DNA of 46,462 bases. Source: Bacteroidota bacterium. GTDB taxonomy: Bacteria > Bacteroidota > Ignavibacteria > Ignavibacteriales > Melioribacteraceae. How positions within the stretch are numbered: the first letter of the stretch is position 1; each line of letters starts with the position of its first letter. Under the pieces are notes generated by a model, which saw nothing but the letters and a program-made list of their open reading frames with translations, was not told the DNA's origin and made no database searches. The DNA is taken from positions 1 to 46,462 of the forward strand of contig JAEXUB010000149.1 of NCBI GenBank assembly GCA_023453125.1, written 5' to 3'. Of the stretch, positions 24,506-33,037 are shown one piece after another. A program made the translations under genes and the position numbers.

Positions 24506-27247
24506 TCAGATATTAATTATTGGAATCTGCACATTGAAAACGGTGCCTTTATTAAGATTGCTTTCGAAGAAGATCTTTCCCTGGTGAAGCTCAACGCATC
24601 TTTTCACTATTGAAAGCCCCAATCCTGTACCTTCTCTTTCGTCAACATTCCCCCCTCTGTGAAAAGGTTCGTAAATCATTGCAAACTCGTCAGGGGGAAT
24701 TCCGATGCCCGAATCCGTGACGGTCAGTTGAATTTGTCCGTTTTGAGAAATATCAAGATTTACTTCTCCTCCAATGTGCGAATATTTTACCGCGTTTCCA
24801 AGCAAATTCGAAATAATCAGCCGAAGCAGTTTTTTATCGGCATATACCGTATCATTGATTCCTTTATGGCTGAAATTAATTTTTGTCTGACGGGTTGAGG
24901 CCTGGCTTGTTTCATTTATAATTTCCCTGCAAAGCTCTACAAGGTCGGTTTCCCCCGGGGCAAATTCGAGTTTTCCTGATTCGGTCTTGTTTATAACCAT
25001 CACATCATTCAGCAGTTCAATCATATACTTTACTGAAGACTTAATTTTGTCTATATGGTTATAATATTTTTCAAGATTATCTCTCTTCCTGTAGACATCA
25101 ATAAGATCTATAGAGGAAAGGATTGTGGTAAGAGGTGTGCGGAATTCGTGCGATGCCGTAGAAATTAATTTAGATTTAATTTCCAGCAGCTCTTTTTCTT
25201 TATTAAATGCTTTTTGAATATTCAGTTCAAGTTTTTTCCTCTGCGTAATGTCGGTTACAAAAGCAATAATGCCCCCGGGGCTGCCGTCCGATTTCAGGTA
25301 TGTCGATTTGGTAATCATATATTCCTTTCTGTCGGGGGGCGAATGTTTGGTTGCCCCTTCAAAAGTAAGTTCTCCCGGATTTTTTAAAAGGGCATCGTCT
25401 ACGGATTCAAAACGCTTAGCAATTTCGGGGGGGAGCAGTTCGCTGTCCGATTTTCCGATAATCGATTCTCTCTTGTCGCCGAAATATTCTTCAAATGCGC
25501 GGTTGCAGTCAAGATATTTCTTATTTGCATCTTTTATAAATATCGGGCTGGCGGCAGTTTCAATTAAAGTGCGGAAAAATTTAAGCTGGTTCTCAATTTC
25601 TGTTTCCGCCCTCTTCTGTTTTGCGATTTCGTCAATCAGCCTCTGATTTAGTCCAAGAAGCTCTCTGGTCCTTAAATCTACCGTATGCTGAAGATGATTG
25701 CGGAATCTTTCAAGCTCAATCTGGAGCTGTTTGCGGGAAGTAATATCTTCTGCAATTCCAACTGCTCTGTATGTAACATTTCCCTTTTTAACCGGAAATG
25801 TCTTTGCCCAGAGCCATTTTTCAATTCCGTCGGGCCTTATTATTCTGAATTCCTCATTAAAAATTCCCGGTCCCATAGAAGCTTCTATCCGGATTGCCCG
25901 CTTTATCCTCTCCCTGTCTTCGGGATGAACAGTTTTATAAAGAAGAAACGGAAGGATTTTTTTGTTCTTTGAAGGCACTCCCCAGATTTTATCCAATCCG
26001 GGACTTATATAAAGAATTTCTCTCTCGCTCAGCACCCAGAATATTTCTTCAATATTTTCGGCAAGTTCCCTGAATCTGTTTTCGTTCTCAATAATCTTCT
26101 CTTCAGAATTTTTTCTGTCGGTAATATCAACCTGAATTGCCAGAATATTTGTTGGAATCTCACCGCTCCATTCGGTAACCTTTCCTTTGGTCAGCATCCA
26201 CCTGATATTATTCTCCTTGTTAACCAGCCGCAATTCGGTTTCAAAATCGGGATGTTCTTTCGAAACCCCCTCAAGTAGTTTTTGGGTAATTATATGCCTG
26301 TCTTCAGAGTGAAAGAGTTCTATGAAATTATCTATCGTCGGTAATAATTCGCCGGACGAATATCCGGCCATACGTAAAAATTCCTGCGAGAGATAGATTT
26401 CACTCGAAATAATATTCCAATTCCATACTCCTATATTAGCTCCCTGCATGGCAAGGCTTAATATCCGTTCGCTTTCCGAGAGAGCCTTCTCAATTTCAAG
26501 CCGGGAAGTTATATCTTCAAATGTTCCTTCATAATAAATGATATTTCCCTTTTTATCTTTAATGGCTCTGGCATTCTCTCTCACAATTATCATTTTACCG
26601 CCCGGAGTGCGCCACCGGTTTTCAAAATTCAGAACCTCTCCTTTTTCGCTGAGTGTCTTTTTAAAGATACTTCTCAGCTTAAAGGGATCATACTTTTCTT
26701 CTTCAAGATTTATTTTCTGGACTTCCTTAAGGGATTTGCATCCGACAATGCGCAGCGCAGCTTTATTGCACATTAAAATTTTTCCCTCAGGTGAGGTTCT
26801 GTACATTCCAATAAATGAATTATTAAGCAGGTCTAGATATTCGTTTTCGGAACTGAGGGTTTTATCTTTTTTTTCTGCGGCCGGTTTAGCTGACCCGGCG
26901 AGAAATCTTTTAATCTGCTGATTTAAAGAGGCGTCATTAACCGCGTAACTGAATTTTAAATTGGAGGTTATTTTATTTATTGTTTTATGATTGTAGATAT
27001 CGACAATAAATAAAACAGGAGGAAGGTTCCTCTTAATATAAAATTTATTAAATCGTGTGAAATCCCGGCCGGAAGAATATTCCGCAATAATAAAAGAAGT
27101 TTTATTATTTATTATCGAAGAAGAAAATAATTCATCGGGGGAGGAAAAATAGTGAATAGAACTCTTGCCGGAGAGAAGTCTCCTGAGTTTGCTGACGAGT
27201 GATTTACTTGAAGTCAAAACCGCAATGGAATTGTTGCTTTTTCCCAT
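24506..27247 (-). CDS. Multi-PAS sensor histidine kinase
   Basis: 913-aa kinase without obvious transmembrane helices, so probably cytosolic. Residues 1-117 resemble a receiver fold but without the catalytic acids. Four PAS/PAC units follow (~135-255, ~258-380, ~385-505, ~550-670; PAC ends such as YYEGTFEDITSR, ILAIQVDITDR, AVGIAEDITSR, IIAFVTDITQR), with a coiled stretch near 505-545. HisKA contains H700 in STASHEFRTPLTTIL. The HATPase domain has its N-box (NLLGNAVKYSH), G1 (DSGIGIPPDE), F-box (YEPFHRG) and G2 (EGTGLGLSIVK). It is co-transcribed with the LytTR regulator and diverges from the lacI-type gene at 27380. Confidence 0.94.
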   Translation of the reverse strand: MGKSNNSIAVLTSSKSLVSKLRRLLSGKSSIHYFSSPDELFSSSIINNKTSFIIAEYSSGRDFTRFNKFYIKRNLPPVLFIVDIYNHKTINKITSNLKFSYAVNDASLNQQIKRFLAGSAKPAAEKKDKTLSSENEYLDLLNNSFIGMYRTSPEGKILMCNKAALRIVGCKSLKEVQKINLEEEKYDPFKLRSIFKKTLSEKGEVLNFENRWRTPGGKMIIVRENARAIKDKKGNIIYYEGTFEDITSRLEIEKALSESERILSLAMQGANIGVWNWNIISSEIYLSQEFLRMAGYSSGELLPTIDNFIELFHSEDRHIITQKLLEGVSKEHPDFETELRLVNKENNIRWMLTKGKVTEWSGEIPTNILAIQVDITDRKNSEEKIIENENRFRELAENIEEIFWVLSEREILYISPGLDKIWGVPSKNKKILPFLLYKTVHPEDRERIKRAIRIEASMGPGIFNEEFRIIRPDGIEKWLWAKTFPVKKGNVTYRAVGIAEDITSRKQLQIELERFRNHLQHTVDLRTRELLGLNQRLIDEIAKQKRAETEIENQLKFFRTLIETAASPIFIKDANKKYLDCNRAFEEYFGDKRESIIGKSDSELLPPEIAKRFESVDDALLKNPGELTFEGATKHSPPDRKEYMITKSTYLKSDGSPGGIIAFVTDITQRKKLELNIQKAFNKEKELLEIKSKLISTASHEFRTPLTTILSSIDLIDVYRKRDNLEKYYNHIDKIKSSVKYMIELLNDVMVINKTESGKLEFAPGETDLVELCREIINETSQASTRQTKINFSHKGINDTVYADKKLLRLIISNLLGNAVKYSHIGGEVNLDISQNGQIQLTVTDSGIGIPPDEFAMIYEPFHRGGNVDEREGTGLGLSIVKRCVELHQGKIFFESNLNKGTVFNVQIPIINI

Positions 27248-27316
27248 AAACCAAGGATTAATAAAATTCTCGGGATTAAGATAAGAGAATTTTTAAGAAA
27301 AAAAAGAGGTTTTCCC

Positions 27317-27347
27317 TTGATAATTAATAAATAACCTATTAATTATG
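27317..27347 (+). promoter_or_regulatory. Predicted promoter of the lacI-microcompartment operon
   Basis: TTGATA at 27317-27322 and, 20 bases after its TTG, TAATTATG at 27340-27347, one mismatch from the Bacteroidota -7 consensus TAnnTTTG. The expected start site falls at or near 27352, inside the palindromic operator. Confidence 0.5.
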
Positions 27348-27350
27348 GTA

Positions 27351-27366
27351 TGTTAATCGCTTAACA
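27351..27366. promoter_or_regulatory. LacI-family operator (palindrome)
   Basis: TGTTAATCGCTTAACA is a 16-base inverted repeat, perfect over six outer pairs, with the central CG typical of LacI/GalR-family operators. It lies 13 bases before the regulator's ATG and over the predicted transcription start, so binding would block initiation of the whole operon. No second copy was noticed elsewhere in the window. Confidence 0.75.
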
Positions 27367-27379
27367 TTCAGGCGGACTG

Positions 27380-28375
27380 ATGGCAACAATATTTGATGTG
27401 GCCGCAAAGGCAAAAGTGTCTGTAATTACAGTATCGAGGCTTCTGAATAATCCCGATATTGTAAGCCCGGCTACAGCTGAAAAGATCTTTAAAGTGATGG
27501 AAGGGCTTAATTATCAGCCCAGCCAGATAGCCCGCTCTCTGGTAAAAAAAAGGACAAATACAATTGGCGTAATTATGCCCGATGTAAAAAACACCTTTTT
27601 TAACAGCTGGTTCAGGCATGTTGAAGATTTTGCATCGGCTTACGGTTTTAATCTCTTACTCTGCAATACGGATGAAGACCCGGCCAAAGAGCTTAAGTAC
27701 ATTAAACTCTTTCAGGCTCAAAGGGTTGACGGCGTTATCATTGTCCCTTGTTCCGAAAAAGGGGTTGAATATTTATCAAAAACCAGCCTGAACTTTGTAC
27801 TAGTTGACAGGGTTTTCGAAAAGATAAAGACAGATTATGTAATAACCGATCATTATAGAGGGGCATTTGAGGCGACAGAATATCTTATTAAACTTGGGCA
27901 CAGTAAAATTGCGGTTTTAAGAGGGGCCGGAGAGCTCTATCCCGATATTGAAAGATTCCGCGGCTTTACCGGAGCCATGAAAAAACATAAAATCCCCCTT
28001 AATACAAATTTAATATTGAATTGCGAGTTCGACGATTCAGTTGCATGTTCAACCATAAGGGACATTTTGAAGAAGAAAGAGGGGCCGACGGCGCTTTTTT
28101 CTTTTAACAGCACAATGATGACCGGCGCAATTAAAGCCATTGAAGATGCCGGGCGCGAAATTCCAAAACATATTTCTCTAATCTGTTTTGATGAGATAGC
28201 AGGATATAATATATTCAAGCCTAAAATTACATCGGTTGTTCAGCCGATTGAATCGCTCGGAAGGGAGGCTACTAAAATTCTGATTGAAAGAATTAAAAAC
28301 TCCTCTTCCGGAAAGCAGAAAAAAATCATCCTGAAACCTAAACTGGTTTTGGGAGATTCGTGCAGGAAAATATAA
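27380..28375 (+). CDS. LacI-family transcriptional regulator of the fucose microcompartment operon
   Basis: 331-aa repressor. The N-terminal helix-turn-helix and hinge read ATIFDVAAKAKVSVITVSRL through YQPSQIARSLVKKRTNTIGV. A periplasmic-binding-protein-like effector domain follows (~60-331; FNSWFRHVEDFASAYGFNLL, RVDGVIIVPCSEKG, YVITDHYRGAFEATEYLIKLG, ISLICFDEIAGYNIFKPKITSVVQP). It starts at ATG 27380 and ends only 13 bases before the first shell gene, so it is the first gene of the operon. With the operator in its own promoter it should be autoregulated. The inducer is unknown; fuculose, its phosphate or a related intermediate is likely by context. Confidence 0.93.
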   Translation: MATIFDVAAKAKVSVITVSRLLNNPDIVSPATAEKIFKVMEGLNYQPSQIARSLVKKRTNTIGVIMPDVKNTFFNSWFRHVEDFASAYGFNLLLCNTDEDPAKELKYIKLFQAQRVDGVIIVPCSEKGVEYLSKTSLNFVLVDRVFEKIKTDYVITDHYRGAFEATEYLIKLGHSKIAVLRGAGELYPDIERFRGFTGAMKKHKIPLNTNLILNCEFDDSVACSTIRDILKKKEGPTALFSFNSTMMTGAIKAIEDAGREIPKHISLICFDEIAGYNIFKPKITSVVQPIESLGREATKILIERIKNSSSGKQKKIILKPKLVLGDSCRKI

Positions 28376-28388
28376 AGGAATTATAAAA

Positions 28389-28691
28389 ATGGAGTTAGCA
28401 AAAGTAGAGGGAACAATAGTTTCAACGGCAAAGGCAGAAAAGCTTCAGGGGTATAAGCTTCTTCTTCTTAACCTTATACAGCCCGATATGAAGCCTTCGG
28501 GAACCTATGTGGTTGCCGTAGACGCTGTGGGAGCCGGCGAGGGGGAAGTTGTAATTGTCTGCCGCGGCAGCTCTGCCAGACAGGCTGAAAAACTTACAAG
28601 CGTTCCAACCGACGCATCGATAATAGGAATAGTAGATACCGTAGAGTTCAAAGGGGAGGTAGTATTCCAGAAACATAAGAAGAGCTTATGA
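28389..28691 (+). CDS. Microcompartment vertex protein (EutN/CcmL family), BMC-P 1
   Basis: 100-aa BMC-P pentamer subunit that caps vertices of the icosahedral shell. Family features are AKVEGTIVSTAKAEKLQGYK at the N-terminus, KLLLLNLIQPD, VVAVDAVGAGEGEVVIVCRG in the core, and DASIIGIVDTVEF at the end. The length is typical. Its stop overlaps the next vertex gene by 4 bases (ATGA), so translation is coupled. It is one of three consecutive BMC-P genes, as in the fucose/rhamnose (PVM-type) loci of Planctomycetes and Verrucomicrobia. Confidence 0.95.
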   Translation: MELAKVEGTIVSTAKAEKLQGYKLLLLNLIQPDMKPSGTYVVAVDAVGAGEGEVVIVCRGSSARQAEKLTSVPTDASIIGIVDTVEFKGEVVFQKHKKSL

Positions 28692-28957
28692 AACTCGGAA
28701 GAATTGAAGGAAAGGTCTGGGCTACAATAAAAGATCCCAAAATGAACAACTGCACTTTTTATATTATGCAGCCGGTTGATGAGGATTTGAATCCCGCAGG
28801 TTTTCCACTTGTTGCGGTTGATACCGTAAGCTCGCGCGAAGGGGATATTGTTTATTGGGTCGGGGGGGCAGAAGCTACTTTTCCTTTTAACGACAGACAG
28901 ATTCCAAGCGATGCCACTATTGTAGGATTGGTTGACAGACTGGATATAACAAAATGA
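28688..28957 (+). CDS. Microcompartment vertex protein (EutN/CcmL family), BMC-P 2
   Basis: 89-aa BMC-P subunit. The signature order is kept: GRIEGKVWATIKDPKMNNCT, then FPLVAVDTVSSREGDIVYWV and DATIVGLVDRLDI. It differs from its neighbours in the loop around residues 55-70 (GGAEATFPFNDRQ), so the three copies are not recent duplicates. It overlaps the genes on both sides by 4 bases. Confidence 0.95.
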   Translation: MKLGRIEGKVWATIKDPKMNNCTFYIMQPVDEDLNPAGFPLVAVDTVSSREGDIVYWVGGAEATFPFNDRQIPSDATIVGLVDRLDITK

Positions 28958-29241
28958 TTATATGTAAAGTAATAGGAAGCGTTGTTTCGACTATTAAGCA
29001 TGAGTCTTTCAGAAATAAGAAGATTATGATTGTAAGACCGATTAATATTGACGGGACTTATAAATCAGGTACTATGATAGCAATTGACACAGTATGTGCG
29101 GGGGTAGGGGATACCGTTCTTGTGGCATCGGAGGGGAGAAGCGCAATGGAACTGCTTGGCTTCAGCAAGAGAGAGCCCTTAAGAAGCGTTATTGTGGGGG
29201 TAATTGACAGAATTGATACAATAAATAATAATAAGGAATAA
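28954..29241 (+). CDS. Microcompartment vertex protein (EutN/CcmL family), BMC-P 3
   Basis: 95-aa BMC-P subunit with CKVIGSVVSTIKHESFRNKK at the N-terminus, TMIAIDTVCAGVGDTVLVAS in the core and SVIVGVIDRIDTINNN at the C-terminus. The ATG overlaps the previous stop. Three distinct BMC-P proteins with only one hexameric shell protein in the operon imply vertices of mixed or specialised composition. Confidence 0.95.
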   Translation: MIICKVIGSVVSTIKHESFRNKKIMIVRPINIDGTYKSGTMIAIDTVCAGVGDTVLVASEGRSAMELLGFSKREPLRSVIVGVIDRIDTINNNKE

Positions 29242-29255
29242 TAGGATAATCCCGG

Positions 29256-30671
29256 GTGCAGGAACAGGATAAATATATTGAGGATATAGTAAGAAGGGTA
29301 ATAGGCGAGCTAGAAAAGCAGACTCAATGCGGTGTTTGCTATTCGGGGGCCAAAGGCATATTTGATGATGTGGAAAGCGCAGTTGACGCAGCCTCAGCAG
29401 CATTTAAAAAATGGATTGAAACCCCGAGGGGTACTAAAGAAAACATTATTGAAGAATTGAGAGTCTGTATGCATGCCAACGCCGAAGAATTCTCGCACCT
29501 TGCGGTTGCGGAAACAGGTATGGGACGCATTACGGATAAAATAGTAAAGCATCACAATGCGGCAACGCATACACCCGGAATGGAAGACCTCGAAACAAGA
29601 TCCTGGAGCGGCGACAAAGGACTGGTTTATGAAGATTATGCCCCATACGGAGTTGTTGCCGCAGTTACCCCGTCAACACATCCTGTGCCCGTTCTTTTTA
29701 ACAGTCTTGTTATGCTTATTGCTGCCGGGAACAGTGTTGTATTCAACGTCCATCCTGCGGCAAAAAAACTATCGGCCCATGCACTGGAAAAATTTAATGA
29801 AGTAATAATTAAAAACGGCGGGCCTGAAAATCTTGCCTGTATGCTTAGAGAGCCGACAATTGAAGGGGCCGAAAAACTTTTCGCTCATCCCGAAATTAAA
29901 CTCATTGTTGCCACCGGCGGGCCATCACTTGTTAAGGCTGCTTTTGCGGCGGGCAAAAAAGTTATTGCTGCCGGACCGGGCAATCCTCCCGTTCTTGTTG
30001 ACGAGACGGCTGATATCCGCAAAGCGGTAAAATGCATAATTGAAGGGGGCTCATTCGATAACAATATTTTATGTATTGCCGAAAAGGAAGTTTTTGTTGT
30101 TGAGGGCGTCTACGATAAATTTATGGACGAGATGGAAAGGCAGGGTTGCGTTCGGATTCCTTTTCCGAAGATTAAGGAACTGGGGGCAAAGGTTTTTTCG
30201 GTAAATGCAAAAGGGGAAATCTCTATTAGCAGGGATTTCATAGGAAAGAACGCTTCGGTGCTCGCAAAAGCAATTGGAATAAATATAAGCGATGAGGTAA
30301 GGCTTCTCTTTGGGGAATGCGAAACTACCTGTAAGTGGGTGGCCGAAGAGCAGATGATGCCTTTTATGCCAATTGTAAGAGTTGCCTCGTTTGAAGAGGG
30401 AGTTAAACTCTCAGTTAAATTCGAGCGGGGGTACGGACATACGGCGGTAATTCATAGCAGAAACATAGAACACATAACAAGATTTACTAAAGCTCTTGAT
30501 GTTGACATTCTTGTAGTCAACGGATCGAGCCTGGCGGGGCTTGGAGGCAATTCGGGGGAGGGTTATTTTTCCCATACTATTGCGAGTCCCACTGGAGAAG
30601 GCATCTGCACGCCGCGCAATTTTGCGCGTGTAAGGAGGCTTGCGGTTGCCGATGGATTGCAGATAACGTAA
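29256..30671 (+). CDS. CoA-acylating aldehyde dehydrogenase (EutE/PduP-like), encapsulated lactaldehyde dehydrogenase
   Basis: 471-aa enzyme predicted to oxidise L-lactaldehyde to lactyl-CoA with NAD+ inside the microcompartment. Catalytic C273 lies in GGSFDNNILCIAEKEVFVV, and the CoA-acylating branch is shown by AVTPSTHPVPVLFNS and by FNVHPAAKK and AAGPGNPPVLVDETADI. Residues ~5-22 (DKYIEDIVRRVIGELEKQ) form an amphipathic helix joined by a short linker, the usual N-terminal encapsulation peptide. Translation starts at GTG 29256, 14 bases after the last vertex gene, with AGGA upstream. No Rossmann insertion or truncation is seen. The substrate is inferred from the aldolase and fucose isomerase in the same operon. 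Confidence 0.92.
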   Translation: MQEQDKYIEDIVRRVIGELEKQTQCGVCYSGAKGIFDDVESAVDAASAAFKKWIETPRGTKENIIEELRVCMHANAEEFSHLAVAETGMGRITDKIVKHHNAATHTPGMEDLETRSWSGDKGLVYEDYAPYGVVAAVTPSTHPVPVLFNSLVMLIAAGNSVVFNVHPAAKKLSAHALEKFNEVIIKNGGPENLACMLREPTIEGAEKLFAHPEIKLIVATGGPSLVKAAFAAGKKVIAAGPGNPPVLVDETADIRKAVKCIIEGGSFDNNILCIAEKEVFVVEGVYDKFMDEMERQGCVRIPFPKIKELGAKVFSVNAKGEISISRDFIGKNASVLAKAIGINISDEVRLLFGECETTCKWVAEEQMMPFMPIVRVASFEEGVKLSVKFERGYGHTAVIHSRNIEHITRFTKALDVDILVVNGSSLAGLGGNSGEGYFSHTIASPTGEGICTPRNFARVRRLAVADGLQIT

Positions 30672-30696
30672 ACATATAAAAATAAGGAGTATTAAA

Positions 30697-30975
30697 ATGG
30701 CATTAGAAGCATTAGGAATGGTTGAAACAAAAGGGCTTGTAGGCGCGGTTGAAGCAGCCGACGCCATGGTTAAAGCAGCCAACGTAAAATTAATCGGAAA
30801 AGAAACCATCGGCGGCGGTTATGTGACCGTTATGGTAAGAGGGGATGTGGGCGCGGTTAAAGCATCAACGGATGCCGGAGCTGCCGCAGCACAGAGAGTC
30901 GGCGAACTCGTTTCTGTTCATGTAATTCCAAGACCTCACGGCGATGTAGAATTAATTCTGCCGAATGCAAAATAA
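30697..30975 (+). CDS. Microcompartment hexameric shell protein (BMC-H)
   Basis: 92-aa single-domain BMC-H protein that tiles the facets as hexamers. The sequence ALEALGMVETKGLVGAVEAA, then KLIGKETIGGGYVTVMVRGD and VGELVSVHVIPRPH is fully canonical. The pore loop is IGGGY. It has a strong ribosome binding site (AAGGAG, 7 bases before the ATG), fitting the high copy number needed. It is the only BMC-H in the operon, and no BMC-T is present. Confidence 0.97.
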   Translation: MALEALGMVETKGLVGAVEAADAMVKAANVKLIGKETIGGGYVTVMVRGDVGAVKASTDAGAAAAQRVGELVSVHVIPRPHGDVELILPNAK

Positions 30976-30997
30976 TTTTTAAACAGGAGCAGTTGAA

Positions 30998-31774
30998 TTG
31001 AGCGAGAGTATTTTCAGCCTTAAGAGTGATATTATTCAGGCTGGCAGGAGAATGTATGATAGGGGCTATGTTGCCTCTAACGACGGCAATATAAGCGCGC
31101 GTATCGATTCGGAAAGAGTTTTAATTACTCCCACCGGAATAAGCAAAGGATTTATGAAGCCGGAGGATCTTGTAATTGTTGATTACAACGGCAGGGTTGT
31201 TTCGGGAAGCCGAAAACCCTCGTCTGAAGTATTTATGCATCTGCAGGTGTACAAGGAACGTCCCGATATAAACAGCGTATGCCATTCGCACCCCCCGTAT
31301 GCAACTGGATTTGCAGTAGCGGGAATTCCCCTTGATAAATGCGTACTGCCCGAAGTGATAATAGCACTCGGCTCAATTCCTCTAATAGAATACGGCACTC
31401 CCGGCACAGAGGAGTTTTATAAACCGGTGCTTAAGCTGTTAAAGGATTATGATGCATTCCTTCTGGCTAACCACGGCGCGCTTACTATAGGCAAGGATGT
31501 TCTTAATGCCTACCACAAAATGGAAACGCTTGAGCATTTTGCGCATATTGCATTTGTCGCTCAGCAGATTGGATATGTCAATACCCTTAACAAAGAACAG
31601 GTCCAGAAGCTTACAGACCAGAGGGAAAAATACGGCATAAGGACTAATGTCGGATGCGTATCCTGCGGAGACGGAGAAGGAGAGAGCTGTTCTGTAAAGG
31701 AAGAAGAAAAAATTCCGGATGAAGGATTGATAAAGAAAATTACGGAAGAAGTAATTAAACAAATCCGCAGATAG
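30998..31774 (+). CDS. Class II aldolase (L-fuculose-1-phosphate aldolase-like) with C-terminal encapsulation peptide
   Basis: 258-aa Zn-dependent aldolase predicted to cleave L-fuculose-1-phosphate (or rhamnulose-1-phosphate) to DHAP and L-lactaldehyde. Zn ligands are H96, H98 (CHSHPPYATGFAVAG) and H159 (LLANHGALTIG); the catalytic acid is E77 (KPSSEVFMHL). The core of ~215 residues equals E. coli FucA. Beyond it is an extension: a Cys/Gly-rich linker with C220, C223 and C231 (VGCVSCGDGEGESC), an acidic stretch, and an amphipathic helix at ~241-258 (DEGLIKKITEEVIKQIRR) that should target it to the shell. TTG 30998 is the start; AGGAG lies 8-9 bases upstream. Confidence 0.9.
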   Translation: MSESIFSLKSDIIQAGRRMYDRGYVASNDGNISARIDSERVLITPTGISKGFMKPEDLVIVDYNGRVVSGSRKPSSEVFMHLQVYKERPDINSVCHSHPPYATGFAVAGIPLDKCVLPEVIIALGSIPLIEYGTPGTEEFYKPVLKLLKDYDAFLLANHGALTIGKDVLNAYHKMETLEHFAHIAFVAQQIGYVNTLNKEQVQKLTDQREKYGIRTNVGCVSCGDGEGESCSVKEEEKIPDEGLIKKITEEVIKQIRR

Positions 31775-31777
31775 AAA

Positions 31778-32986
31778 ATGAAAATAATTGTATGCAACAT
31801 CGGCTCTACAAGTTTCAAATTCCAGTTGCTGGATATGAAAAACGGGGCGGTGATTGCAAAGGGGTACACCGAGCGGGTCGGTTCGGAAAATGCAATAATT
31901 AATTATTCTAAAGGGGGAGAAAAGATTTATTCCTCCGAAGAAAAGATACTCTCTCAGAGGGAGGCTGTTCAGCACGCGCTCAATTTTCTCATTAATCCGG
32001 AATATGGAATTCTGGATTCCCTTTCCATAATTGAGGGAGTTGGATTCAAAACAATTCAGGCGGGCACTTTAAACGGTTCGGTATTCCTAAATGACGATGT
32101 GCTAAATGCAATGGAGGAATACCGGGACCTGGCTCCGGCGCACAATCCTCCATATCTTGAAGCAATATATATGTTCAGGGAGATTCTGCCCAACGCAAAG
32201 CTTGTCGGCGTTTTCGAACCCGGCTTTCATATAAATGCCCCCGATTATGCAAAGGTTTACGGCACTCCCTACGAGTGGTATGAAAAATACAATGTAATAA
32301 AATACGGTTACCACGGTGCATCCCATAGATATGTAACGGGGGAAACAGTTCGGCTTCTTAATCTTCCCCCCGATGACCATAAAATAATTACCTGCCACCT
32401 TGGGGGCTCATCTTCCGTTTGCGCATTCAAAAACGGAATTGCCGTAGATACTTCAATGGGTTTTACTCCGCAGTCGGGATTGATTCAGGGAACCCGCATT
32501 GGCGATATTGATCCTTTTATACTCCCTTACATTATGAAAAAGAAAAATATTACACTCGATGAGGCGCTTAAGGAATGTTCCAAAAACGGAGGACTAAAAG
32601 GGCTCTCCGGAATTTCGGAAGATATGAGGGAGATTAAGGAGGCTATTGCAAAAGGGAATGAAAGAGCCAGGCTCGCGAGGGATAAGTTTATCTATGATGT
32701 TAAAAGGTATATCGGCGAGTTCATGGTTGTTATGGGGGGAATAAATGCAATCGCCTTTTCAGGCGGCATAGGGGAAAGGGATACTGAACTTCGTGCTGAA
32801 GTTATTAATGCTCTTTCTTTTACCGGAATGATAATCGATAATCATAAAAATAATAAAAATGAAACCGTTATCACTTCTTCTCTCTCAGTAGTTAAGGGAC
32901 TTGTAATTGCGACTAATGAAGAGATAGTTGTCGCAAGGGAAACAATGAAAGTGATAAATAATCTGCAGGGGGTAATTAGCAGATAA
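31778..32986 (+). CDS. Acetate/propionate kinase family protein, likely lactyl-phosphate kinase
   Basis: 402-aa acyl kinase of the AckA family that transfers phosphate from acyl-phosphate to ADP. Signatures are IIVCNIGSTSFKFQLL at the N-terminus, KYGYHGASHRYVT, CHLGGSSSVCAFKNGIAVDT, then MGFTPQSGLIQGTRIGDIDP and GINAIAFSGGIGERD. The family arginine and glutamate positions appear conserved. Context (aldehyde dehydrogenase making lactyl-CoA, LutABC consuming lactate) suggests it yields L-lactate and ATP from lactyl-phosphate. The phosphotransacylase needed between lactyl-CoA and lactyl-phosphate is not in the operon. The start overlaps nothing, with a 3-base gap after the aldolase. Confidence 0.9.
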   Translation: MKIIVCNIGSTSFKFQLLDMKNGAVIAKGYTERVGSENAIINYSKGGEKIYSSEEKILSQREAVQHALNFLINPEYGILDSLSIIEGVGFKTIQAGTLNGSVFLNDDVLNAMEEYRDLAPAHNPPYLEAIYMFREILPNAKLVGVFEPGFHINAPDYAKVYGTPYEWYEKYNVIKYGYHGASHRYVTGETVRLLNLPPDDHKIITCHLGGSSSVCAFKNGIAVDTSMGFTPQSGLIQGTRIGDIDPFILPYIMKKKNITLDEALKECSKNGGLKGLSGISEDMREIKEAIAKGNERARLARDKFIYDVKRYIGEFMVVMGGINAIAFSGGIGERDTELRAEVINALSFTGMIIDNHKNNKNETVITSSLSVVKGLVIATNEEIVVARETMKVINNLQGVISR

Positions 32987-33037
32987 TTTCACTTTAATAT
33001 AATCGGCAGACAAATTTAAAAAATACAGGAAGCAGAG

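Noticed and set aside
30411..30809. Long antisense ORF over the aldehyde dehydrogenase end and BMC-H start
   Set aside because: It is opposite to two certain genes, with no ribosome binding site and no recognisable domain; a frame shadow.
31439..31975. 178-codon antisense ORF over the aldolase and acyl kinase
   Set aside because: Composition (Phe/Tyr/Cys-rich) is typical of a shadow frame; it overlaps well-supported coding sequence on the other strand.
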